From: a virus
DNA: 25,543 bases
IMG/VR virus record: IMGVR_UViG_3300023108_000132
Coordinates: 1 to 25,543 of that record
Reading direction: 5' to 3' (one strand)
Of the stretch, positions 20,120 through 25,543 are shown one piece after another. Both the position numbers and the translations under genes were made by a program. The stretch's first letter is position 1, and each line of letters begins with the position of its first letter. A model generated the notes under the pieces. It saw only the letters and a program-made list of their open reading frames with translations, searched no databases and had not been told where the DNA came from.

Positions 20120-21925
20120 TTATGCTCTCCAATAGTTATTATTCTCTCCGGCAATTTGTGCCACTCTTTTATCATTCTCTTCGAATCTCGCATCTTTTCT
20201 CTCGCTAGGGTCAAGATTATTTATCATCTTTCTTGCCTCGTTTACAGAAATTTTACGGTTATTTTTTCTCATATAGATTTTTCTCATCCAAAAGTGTTTA
20301 CAATTAACTCCTCCTTTGAATAAAAATGGATTATACGAGTTAGATCCACCCTCTCCAAAACCTTCATTAACAGACAGCTCTTTATTTAAATCCTCAACCC
20401 TATATAGTTTTTGAGCTTTTACCATCTTTTTACAAAAGTCTCTACTGTTTTCACTTACCGATAACGGCGCATATTGATACCGGACTTTGAATAAGGATGT
20501 GTCTTGTTCGCTACTTTTACTAGGTGTACCCTTTATTACGTTTGCGAAGTTCATTATACCCTCTATATGAGCGTCTCTCTCGTGGTCTGCCGGTCTTTCG
20601 TCAACTAAAACGTATTCCTCGCTTAATTCCTCTCCAACGCTCTCTAAAGCCTCTAAAACGCTTTTACGCATTTCTTCCGCTGCTTCTACAGGTACACAAT
20701 TAGGTACTTTCTTTCCATCTTTTGTTTTCCAACCTATCATTTCATATCCTTCCCAACAAGGTTCTTTTAACTCTTGTTCAGATAGTGATAACTTTTGTCC
20801 GGTTTCCTCTTCAACTTGCTCTTTAGTCATAGCGTTATCAAGTTCTGTAAACTCAATAGGTTGCAAAGTCTTAAAGTATAGCCTTAGTGATATATCATTA
20901 AACGCAAGTATTTTATCGAAAGCGTCAATTAAAAGATTTTGAAACGGTCTTATTACAGTATTATCCATCAAATTAGAAGCCGTTTTAAGCTCTTCTGCGT
21001 TGTTTCCGAGACCGGTCTGGTCTTTTATGCCTAATAGCATAGGGGAAACTATCCTGTGGCTTACCATTATCTTTCTCATCGATTCATCTGAAAGGAATTG
21101 ATATTGGTTATGAGCATCGGATAATTGTACAGGCTCTATACTTGCAGATTGGTCGTTATTATCATTAAATGAGAGTATAAATCTACCGGCATTAGACGTT
21201 CCGCTAAACTTGTCTTTTATTCTACTCTCTATCATTTGACGTTCCTCTTCCGTAGGTACGCCGTTATTAAAGTTAATTAACATAGATGGAGCTAATCCAT
21301 TCATTATGTTATTTAAGTGGTAGTTTGCAATCTCTTCCTCTAGTTCCGAATATTGTAAGCCACCTTGATAATCTACAGGGGAGTAATAGTAGTAACCGGT
21401 CTTATATGGCTTTACATATAAAATCTCGATACCCTCATTACTGAAACCGAATGCAGGTATACGCTTTAGGTTATCTTGTGGCTTTACTTTAGACCAATTC
21501 GAGTGATAAAAATAAGCTTCTATATCTCCATCCTCGTTACACTTTTCCGCCCTTAGGGTTTCTACAGGGAAGTGTTCTACTTGCACGATTTGAGACCTAT
21601 CTTTAGAATAGATAACTTGCATAGAGCATTGACCCATTAACTTTAGGTCACTTGCTAACTTTTGTACACAATCGTTTCTAAAAAGACCTTTCATCTTAGC
21701 ATAGCCATCCGGATTTTTATTAGAATCACTAGCGTCTAAACCTTCTCCAAATATTAATTGCGATATGCCGTTTATAGCAGCGTTATTGGTAGGACTTCCG
21801 TTGTAACGGTCTATTAAATATTGAAAATAATTGTTATCATCCCCGTATGAGACGTAATCCTTATTCTTTTCCTCTTTTACTTTAGGCGATGTGTATGTGC
21901 CTAATTGTACTATTTTAATGCTCAT
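20120..21925 (-). CDS. portal protein with MuF-like C-terminal extension
   Basis: A 601-aa protein. The first 380 residues have a portal pattern: DYVSYGDDNNYFQYLIDRYN, NNAAINGISQLIFGEGL, and the later SHRIVSPMLLGIKDQTGLGN. The portal ring is the door for DNA. It continues with CWEGYEMIGWKTKDGKKVPN (residues 390-409), a Glu-rich helix, and a segment from 491 (SENSRDFCKKMVKAQKLYRV; later GGVNCKHFWMRK, 538-549) resembling the MuF/minor head protein end (S-R-x-F-C ... C-x-H-x-W). This suggests fusion of portal and minor head functions. Its ATGA start overlaps the 116-aa gene. Confidence 0.82.
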   Translation of the reverse strand: MSIKIVQLGTYTSPKVKEEKNKDYVSYGDDNNYFQYLIDRYNGSPTNNAAINGISQLIFGEGLDASDSNKNPDGYAKMKGLFRNDCVQKLASDLKLMGQCSMQVIYSKDRSQIVQVEHFPVETLRAEKCNEDGDIEAYFYHSNWSKVKPQDNLKRIPAFGFSNEGIEILYVKPYKTGYYYYSPVDYQGGLQYSELEEEIANYHLNNIMNGLAPSMLINFNNGVPTEEERQMIESRIKDKFSGTSNAGRFILSFNDNNDQSASIEPVQLSDAHNQYQFLSDESMRKIMVSHRIVSPMLLGIKDQTGLGNNAEELKTASNLMDNTVIRPFQNLLIDAFDKILAFNDISLRLYFKTLQPIEFTELDNAMTKEQVEEETGQKLSLSEQELKEPCWEGYEMIGWKTKDGKKVPNCVPVEAAEEMRKSVLEALESVGEELSEEYVLVDERPADHERDAHIEGIMNFANVIKGTPSKSSEQDTSLFKVRYQYAPLSVSENSRDFCKKMVKAQKLYRVEDLNKELSVNEGFGEGGSNSYNPFLFKGGVNCKHFWMRKIYMRKNNRKISVNEARKMINNLDPSERKDARFEENDKRVAQIAGENNNYWRA

Positions 21926-22272
21926 AAGATGATATAATCGTTATCGTATGTCGTTTCTGTGTCATAAACGTCTTTATTGATAGTATAGTAGTCATTACTA
22001 GATTGGTCTACAGTTTGGTCGGTGCAAAATACTTTGTCTTTGTATATAGTAGCTCCCGAAGATGTAAGTTTTAAATCATAATAATGTCCTTCTTTTAGAG
22101 AAAATGATTCAGATATAATATTGTAATCTCCATCTTCTGTTAAGGTTATGTCACTAAAAGTAGTAACCGTATTTGTTTGGTCATCTCTTAATGTAAGGGT
22201 AGCCGTAGTTACATATTCTCTAGGAATCACTTTTATAGTTTGCGCTCCGGATGAGGTGCTTAATATTTTCAT
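21922..22272 (-). CDS. beta-rich virion protein, 116 aa
   Basis: I take ATG 22272 (MKILSTSSGAQTIKVIP); an ATG at 22344 would begin inside a terminator. The 116-aa product is almost all beta strand with Thr, Ser and Asp (EYVTTATLTLRDDQTNTVTT, DLKLTSSGATIYKDKVF) and an acidic Tyr-rich tail. It is a single-domain fold like small capsid-decoration or neck proteins. It sits between capsid and portal, and shares ATGA with the portal start. Name not known. Confidence 0.6.
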   Translation of the reverse strand: MKILSTSSGAQTIKVIPREYVTTATLTLRDDQTNTVTTFSDITLTEDGDYNIISESFSLKEGHYYDLKLTSSGATIYKDKVFCTDQTVDQSSNDYYTINKDVYDTETTYDNDYIIL

Positions 22273-22276
22273 ACTA

Positions 22277-22302
22277 ATATAACGCAATAAAAATCTTTTT
22301 TG
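22277..22302 (-). promoter_or_regulatory. late-type promoter motif upstream of portal block
   Basis: The minus strand has CAAAAAA starting 18 nt before CGTTATAT (22277-22284), then 3 nt and TATG. It directly follows a terminator, so a new transcript for the 116-aa, portal and connector genes may start here, nearly without leader. Confidence 0.5.
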
Positions 22303-22305
22303 CAT

Positions 22306-22336
22306 AAAAAAAGGGTTACATTTCTGCAACCCCTTT
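22306..22336 (-). terminator. rho-independent terminator with GAAA loop
   Basis: Minus-strand RNA stem GGGUUGCA/UGUAACCC (one G-U pair) with a GAAA tetraloop and seven U after it. It follows the 173-aa gene by about 20 nt. Its loop and stem length match the terminator at 2382-2411. Confidence 0.87.
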
Positions 22337-22356
22337 AAAATCAAATGAAAAATTAA

Positions 22357-22878
22357 TTATGGTGCTACTTGTGTTGCACTAGCAGCTCCCGTAACTACTG
22401 TGGCGGTTACAAAATAAGCAGGGATAGTTTCCTGTGCAGTTAATGTAAGAGTAAATCCGCTAAGGTCTCCCATAGCAGCTCCCGTTACAATAGTTCCGCC
22501 ACTTACTTCCGCTCCGTGTACCGCACCTACTAAAAGATAGTTTCCGTTGTAATCTTCAACGAATACGTGTGGTCTAGCGTGTGCAATTAATTTTAACTCC
22601 TCTTGTGTAGCTAAATCAAGTTTTGTTAAAGTTAAATTCAAGGTTTGCTCATAGAAAACTGTACCGTTCTCAGTTGAGGCATTTATTGTTTGCTCTAAAG
22701 AAGAGTTACCTTTTAAGTCAAATTGGAATAAGGTAGGTGTACCGCTGATCGAATCAACGTTTCCGCTAGTTACTGTTAAAGTACCTAGAGTGTCGTAATC
22801 AGCAAAATATACCGCCTTTAATCCACCTACTGAATCTCTACAGGGTAAGCTTCTTCCGGTTGTTAATGTACAAGCCAT
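22357..22878 (-). CDS. virion protein, tail-tube-like
   Basis: A 173-aa beta-rich protein directly after the major capsid gene, with terminators on both sides, so probably abundant. The start MACTLTTGRSLPCRDSVGGL followed by AVYFADYDTL, then FYEQTLNLTLTKLDLATQEE and VFVEDYNGNYLLVGAVHGAE, are typical for phage tail-tube-type proteins of Bacteroidetes phages. Strand order and G-x-x-x-G-A-x-x-G-D-x-x-G-F-T-L-T-L-T-A near the C-terminus are in keeping with tube subunits. A head-decoration role is the alternative. Confidence 0.55.
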   Translation of the reverse strand: MACTLTTGRSLPCRDSVGGLKAVYFADYDTLGTLTVTSGNVDSISGTPTLFQFDLKGNSSLEQTINASTENGTVFYEQTLNLTLTKLDLATQEELKLIAHARPHVFVEDYNGNYLLVGAVHGAEVSGGTIVTGAAMGDLSGFTLTLTAQETIPAYFVTATVVTGAASATQVAP

Positions 22879-22891
22879 ATTTTAGGGTATT

Positions 22892-22928
22892 AAAAAAGGG
22901 CAGGTAGGCTTTTCGGCTTACCCACCCT
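22892..22928 (-). terminator. rho-independent terminator after major capsid gene
   Basis: Minus-strand RNA pairs GGGUGGGUA with UACCUGCCC (9 bp with two G-U pairs), continued by G-C pairs beneath a CGAAAA loop, then six U. It lies between the capsid gene's stop at 22956 and the start of the 173-aa gene. Confidence 0.82.
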
Positions 22929-22955
22929 CTAAGTTAATTAATTGATTATTGTTTA

Positions 22956-23912
22956 TTATGGGTTATTAGCTGTGTTAGCAATACCATAAGTTATGATGTC
23001 CTCTACATTTCCGTATTGAACTCCGGCAGTAAATCTCATAATTACTCTCGCATTTTGAGAACCATCTAGGTCAGCCATATCTAATACTTTTACTTCGTTT
23101 TGGTCAGAAAGTAATCCTGTTCCAAAGTATAAGTTAGATTTTTCAGCAGCAATAGCATCGTTATCAGCAAGACCATTAGCTACGAACAATTTAACGCCAT
23201 CAAAAGATAGTGCGCCGTTGTTCCACCATTGAGTACCTTGAGCGTTAACCCCGTTTGCACCAAGTCCGGCTGCTCCGAATCCACCTAAAGCTCTTACATA
23301 AGCTCTTGCGATATTTTGAGATACATAAATGTATAAATCTTCACTTCCATAAAGAGTAGAAGGAATGGCGTCAACGATTTTACCTAATTCAGTAATTACG
23401 TTAGCAGCAGTTACAGTAGTACCTGCAATTTCGTTTGCAACAGGCAAAGCGGCATCTGCCCCTAATAGTGTAGCTATTCCATTAAACTCTCCGGCATTAG
23501 CAGTTACTCCACTCCAAATGTTTTGCTCAGTTTTTTCTGCAACTTTAGCCACAACGTGAGCCAATAAGAAATCAGCAAATTTTGGTGGTAATTGGTCGAA
23601 TGCAGAGAATCCTTGTTGAGCAGCTTCCCAATCTGAATGGAAATCTGATTTACAAAGCTCTAAGTTTACTTGAAACTCTTCCGGTTGCAAAATTCTCTCA
23701 GTAAGAGTAAGCGTTCCGGCATCTGTAAAGTCACAAGAAGCGTTTCCGATAATTCCACTTGTAGAAACTTTCTTTACTACTTCTTTATATTTTACATTAG
23801 GCTTAACAGTGATACCACCGTTATCGATAGTGGCTCCTGATAATAGGGCAGCGGAAATGTACTCCTGTGCAAATTCCCCTGCATATGTAGTAGTTATACT
23901 AGGTGTTGGCAT
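22956..23912 (-). CDS. major capsid protein
   Basis: A 318-aa protein with the composition and layout of an HK97-fold capsid protein: an N-terminal arm (MPTPSITTTYAGEFAQEYIS), the E-loop region with VKYKEVVKKVSTSGIIGNAS, the long spine helix (FADFLLAHVVAKVAEKTEQN), and a P-domain with LGKIVDAIPSTLYGSEDLYI. It follows an acidic scaffold-like gene by 10 nt and is closed by a terminator. Pro-part removal cannot be judged. Not a phage with a separate decoration gene that I can recognise. Confidence 0.88.
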   Translation of the reverse strand: MPTPSITTTYAGEFAQEYISAALLSGATIDNGGITVKPNVKYKEVVKKVSTSGIIGNASCDFTDAGTLTLTERILQPEEFQVNLELCKSDFHSDWEAAQQGFSAFDQLPPKFADFLLAHVVAKVAEKTEQNIWSGVTANAGEFNGIATLLGADAALPVANEIAGTTVTAANVITELGKIVDAIPSTLYGSEDLYIYVSQNIARAYVRALGGFGAAGLGANGVNAQGTQWWNNGALSFDGVKLFVANGLADNDAIAAEKSNLYFGTGLLSDQNEVKVLDMADLDGSQNARVIMRFTAGVQYGNVEDIITYGIANTANNP

Positions 23913-23922
23913 TTTCTAAAAT

Positions 23923-24624
23923 TTATTTGTTAAAAAGTTTATTGAATACTTTGTCATACGTTGTATGAGCTCTATTTTGCGAAATTTGTCTCATTTTTAC
24001 ATCGGTTTTCGCTTCCGGATTGTGTTTGATAGGTTTAGATGCGGGAGTCTCAGAAAGCTCTTGTTTTACTTCCTCTTCCACCTTCTCTTTAGCTAGTTTT
24101 TCCTCTTCTTTTTCTTTCATCTTTCCTAGCTCATCCTTAACATATCCCAACTCTTCTTTCATTTCCTCAATCATAGGACTTACTGCCTGTACAACTGCGT
24201 CAACAATTTGAGTCATTTCGTCTTTGTCCTCTTCGAGATTCTCTTCTACAACCTCTTCAGATAACTCTTCCGCTTCCGGCTCATCTTCTTTAGCTTCCTC
24301 TTCGGGAGCTTCCTCAGATTTTTTGCTACCGGTTGCGACTTCATCGTTTGACAAATCTTCTTTCATCTCAGCTTCCTCTTCTTTAGCTTCGCCCATAGAT
24401 GCGATTACCCCTTCCTCTTCGACTATTAGTGATTTACCATCTTCGAGTGTATACTCTCCAATAGGCATAGGCACTTTTTCATCTTCGGTTACGATAAATA
24501 CGCTCTCTCCGGATGCAAAACTGTCAGCTTCAATGATTGTTCCATTTTCTAACTTCATTTCTTCTAGCTCTACTTTAGCTTGTAGCAACGTCGTTATTTT
24601 GGATAACATTTCGCTTGGTTTCAT
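23923..24624 (-). CDS. acidic scaffold-like capsid assembly protein
   Basis: A 233-aa protein, extremely rich in Glu and Lys, with low-complexity helices from residue 65 to 195 (EEEAEMKEDLSNDEV, EEEAKEDEPEAEELSEEVVE, MKEKEEEKLAKEKVEEEVK). A more ordered beta N-terminus (VELEEMKLENGTIIEADSFA) and a basic C-terminal end (AHTTYDKVFNKLFNK) complete it. Long charged coiled coils with a basic capsid-binding end are usual for scaffolding proteins, and the place just before the capsid gene agrees. The start overlaps the 46-aa gene by 4 nt. Confidence 0.78.
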   Translation of the reverse strand: MKPSEMLSKITTLLQAKVELEEMKLENGTIIEADSFASGESVFIVTEDEKVPMPIGEYTLEDGKSLIVEEEGVIASMGEAKEEEAEMKEDLSNDEVATGSKKSEEAPEEEAKEDEPEAEELSEEVVEENLEEDKDEMTQIVDAVVQAVSPMIEEMKEELGYVKDELGKMKEKEEEKLAKEKVEEEVKQELSETPASKPIKHNPEAKTDVKMRQISQNRAHTTYDKVFNKLFNK

Positions 24625-24761
24625 AAATTATTATTTTTTTTTACGTTAATAAAAGCACATATTCCGTTCTCTTCTAGGTAATAACCGTATGGAAGATACC
24701 GTAAATTGTACTCTTTATGAGTAATCTTATTAATATAACGGCTCTTTATTTTTTTTTGCAT
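24621..24761 (-). CDS. overlooked 46-aa gene in head operon
   Basis: The frame runs from ATG 24761, 2 nt after the stop of the Cys-rich gene, to TGA 24621-24623, which overlaps the scaffold start as ATGA. The peptide starts MQKKIKSRYINKITHKEYNL, continues RYLPYGYYLEENGICAFINV and ends KKNNNL. Tyr-rich strands and good junctions on both sides support a real gene. It contains the CGTTATAT motif as its codons for R-Y-I. No family recognised. Confidence 0.72.
   Translation of the reverse strand: MQKKIKSRYINKITHKEYNLRYLPYGYYLEENGICAFINVKKNNNL
24733..24758 (-). promoter_or_regulatory. late-type promoter motif inside the 46-aa gene
   Basis: CAAAAAAAAA starts 18 nt before CGTTATAT (24733-24740) on the minus strand. 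Here 3 nt and TAAG follow, not TATG; the next start codon is the scaffold gene 108 nt on. It could drive scaffold and capsid genes. Confidence 0.42.
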
Positions 24762-24763
24762 TT

Positions 24764-25123
24764 TTATGCGTTACATTCTTCGCAAGTATCGAATGCGTCT
24801 CCTACAGAAACTATATGAACGCCCTCTTGTTGTTGCTCTTTTACAACTGTATGGCATCCTGTATCAGCGTTTTCTATTACCATATTGTAGGTTTTTCCGA
24901 CCTCTAAAGTACCGTGATAGTGAACATTATGGTGGTGTCCGCTTTCGCAATCTACTACATAGTAACCCTTCCAAGGCGTAGTGAATAACTCTCCATAAAG
25001 CATACCAATACCTTGAGCGTGTATAGAACCATCGCAACAATCTCTAGAATACGTTTCGGTTTCCCAACAAAGACAAGCTCTCTTAGAGTGTCTGGGACTT
25101 GTTCTACTTGGTATCTTACTCAT
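24764..25123 (-). CDS. Cys-rich structural-type protein
   Basis: I choose ATG 25123 (MSKIPSRTSPRHSKRACLCW) because it forms an ATGA overlap with the preceding gene; an ATG at 25153 would overlap more. The 119-aa product has paired Cys: CLC, CC (SRDCCDGSIHAQGIG), DCESGHHHNVHYHG and the ending DTCEECNA. The His/Cys-rich loop could bind metal. The last part resembles short beta domains ending in C-x-x-C found in phage structural proteins of Bacteroidetes. It lies between the maturation-type gene and the scaffold, so a capsid role is likely. Exact function unknown. Confidence 0.6.
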   Translation of the reverse strand: MSKIPSRTSPRHSKRACLCWETETYSRDCCDGSIHAQGIGMLYGELFTTPWKGYYVVDCESGHHHNVHYHGTLEVGKTYNMVIENADTGCHTVVKEQQQEGVHIVSVGDAFDTCEECNA

Positions 25124-25543
25124 TTGAAAGTTTTCATTTTTTCTATTGCCCAATTAATACCGGTAGTACCTCCCCAAGCATCCCACATAATACCTCCGCA
25201 TCCTTCATCGTATGGCACTTTACTATTTTGCTTGTGTCTATTAAAAGAAGCCATTCTTGCTATTGTGTCACGGCTTATCTTTTCTTTATTTGCTAATTGT
25301 CTAGCACGTGTCCAACCTACTTTAGTACCGCACTTTACATTATTCTCTTCCTTATATTTTATTGCCCTTTTAGCATTGTTACTAGCAGCGTCTGGATAAT
25401 CGTTGAAGCTTTCTAATTGGTAGATAATCATATCTTTTTTTATAGATAGTAATTTCATACCGGCTTCTATTTCGGCACTTAAATCTTCCTCCACCGGTTC
25501 TTTAGGTCTCTCAGCCTTATCTGCAAAATATCCTTCAATAGAG
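25120..25543 (-). CDS. C-terminal part of a capsid maturation/prohead protease-type protein (cut by right edge)
   Basis: The frame is open to the right edge, so the start lies outside. A GTG at 25494 could pass as a start, but 16 more in-frame codons precede it (SIEGYFADKAERPKEP). The last 70 residues contain VGWTRARQLANKEKISRDTI, ARMASFNRHKQ and CGGIMWDAWGGTTGINWAIE. This R-A-R-Q ... S-R-x-T-I-x-R-M-x-S-F-x-R-H ... G-G-x-x-x-W-x-x-W-G-G unit I know as a C-terminal domain attached to prohead proteases (XkdF-like) and similar head proteins. The gene position ahead of scaffold and capsid fits such a protease. Confidence 0.62.
   Translation of the reverse strand, partial: SIEGYFADKAERPKEPVEEDLSAEIEAGMKLLSIKKDMIIYQLESFNDYPDAASNNAKRAIKYKEENNVKCGTKVGWTRARQLANKEKISRDTIARMASFNRHKQNSKVPYDEGCGGIMWDAWGGTTGINWAIEKMKTFK

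Noticed and set aside
22273-22344. Upstream start at 22344 for the 116-aa gene
   Set aside because: The extension translates the terminator hairpin and the late motif; the ATG at 22272 is better supported.
24224-24649. Plus-strand frame of 141 codons, Ser-rich
   Set aside because: It is the antisense of the Glu/Lys-rich scaffold gene: GAA/GAG codons read as TTC/CTC and TCT on the other strand. Low complexity and no plausible junctions.
25013-25399. Plus-strand frame of 128 codons, hydrophobic
   Set aside because: Lies opposite two genes with matching family patterns and overlaps. No other plus-strand gene is believable in the window.
1-25543. CRISPR arrays, tRNA genes, insertion sequences, integrase or attachment sites
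   Set aside because: No regularly spaced repeats, cloverleaf patterns, transposase motifs or recombinase signatures were seen on either strand.

Overview
The window is a 25.5-kb piece of a tailed double-stranded DNA phage genome (Caudoviricetes), probably infecting a marine or freshwater Bacteroidetes host of the Flavobacteriia type. The sequence is AT-rich. Every credible gene lies on the minus strand, packed with 1-35 nt overlaps (ATGA and TAATG junctions), so transcription runs from the right edge to the left edge. Clues to the host are promoters of the Bacteroidetes form (TTTG, 19 nt, TATCTTGC or TATATTCG), few Shine-Dalgarno sites, and protein families I associate with Bacteroidetes phages (DUF6712-like connector, DUF8033-like and DUF7483-like proteins, NinG, a free DnaA domain IV). 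The window has no tRNA, rRNA, CRISPR, IS element or integrase.

Layout in transcription order. (1) Head module, 25543-19318: C-terminal part of a capsid-maturation-type protein, a Cys-rich protein, an overlooked 46-aa gene, an acidic scaffold-like protein, the major capsid protein, two beta-rich virion proteins, a portal with a MuF-like tail, and a head-tail connector. (2) Fibre/adsorption genes, 19311-15972, ending in a 789-aa LamG/DUF7483-like protein. (3) Lysis cluster, 15968-14634: three small membrane proteins, an M15 peptidase endolysin and a 3-TM holin. (4) Replication and recombination genes, 14480-8142: NinG, putative ssDNA-binding proteins, a DnaB-like helicase, a sigma-70-like factor, a PD-(D/E)XK-like protein, many small proteins, a 5'-3' exonuclease and a DnaA domain IV protein. 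There is no DNA polymerase or primase here. (5) An overlapping accessory cassette, 8142-4495: methyltransferase, glycosyltransferase, PAPS-reductase-like ATP pyrophosphatase (IbrA type), ParB/IbrB-like protein and a second ParB. It runs directly into terminase small and large subunits. (6) Tail module, 2338-1: a tail-assembly chaperone with an apparent -1 frameshift, tail-completion proteins and an Ig-like structural protein cut by the left edge.

Regulation can be partly read. Five rho-independent terminators separate blocks. Two host-type promoters share the -33 element TTTTGTTGATAA. Four late or structural blocks instead carry a bipartite motif, CAAA(A/T)A then 17-18 nt later CGTTATAT; at three of them CGTTATAT is followed by exactly 3 nt and TATG. 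I propose this is a late promoter, perhaps read by the phage's own sigma-like protein. The strongest new observations are this motif, the chaperone frameshift, the modification-like cassette fused to the packaging genes, and seven genes of 29-57 aa that are easy to miss.
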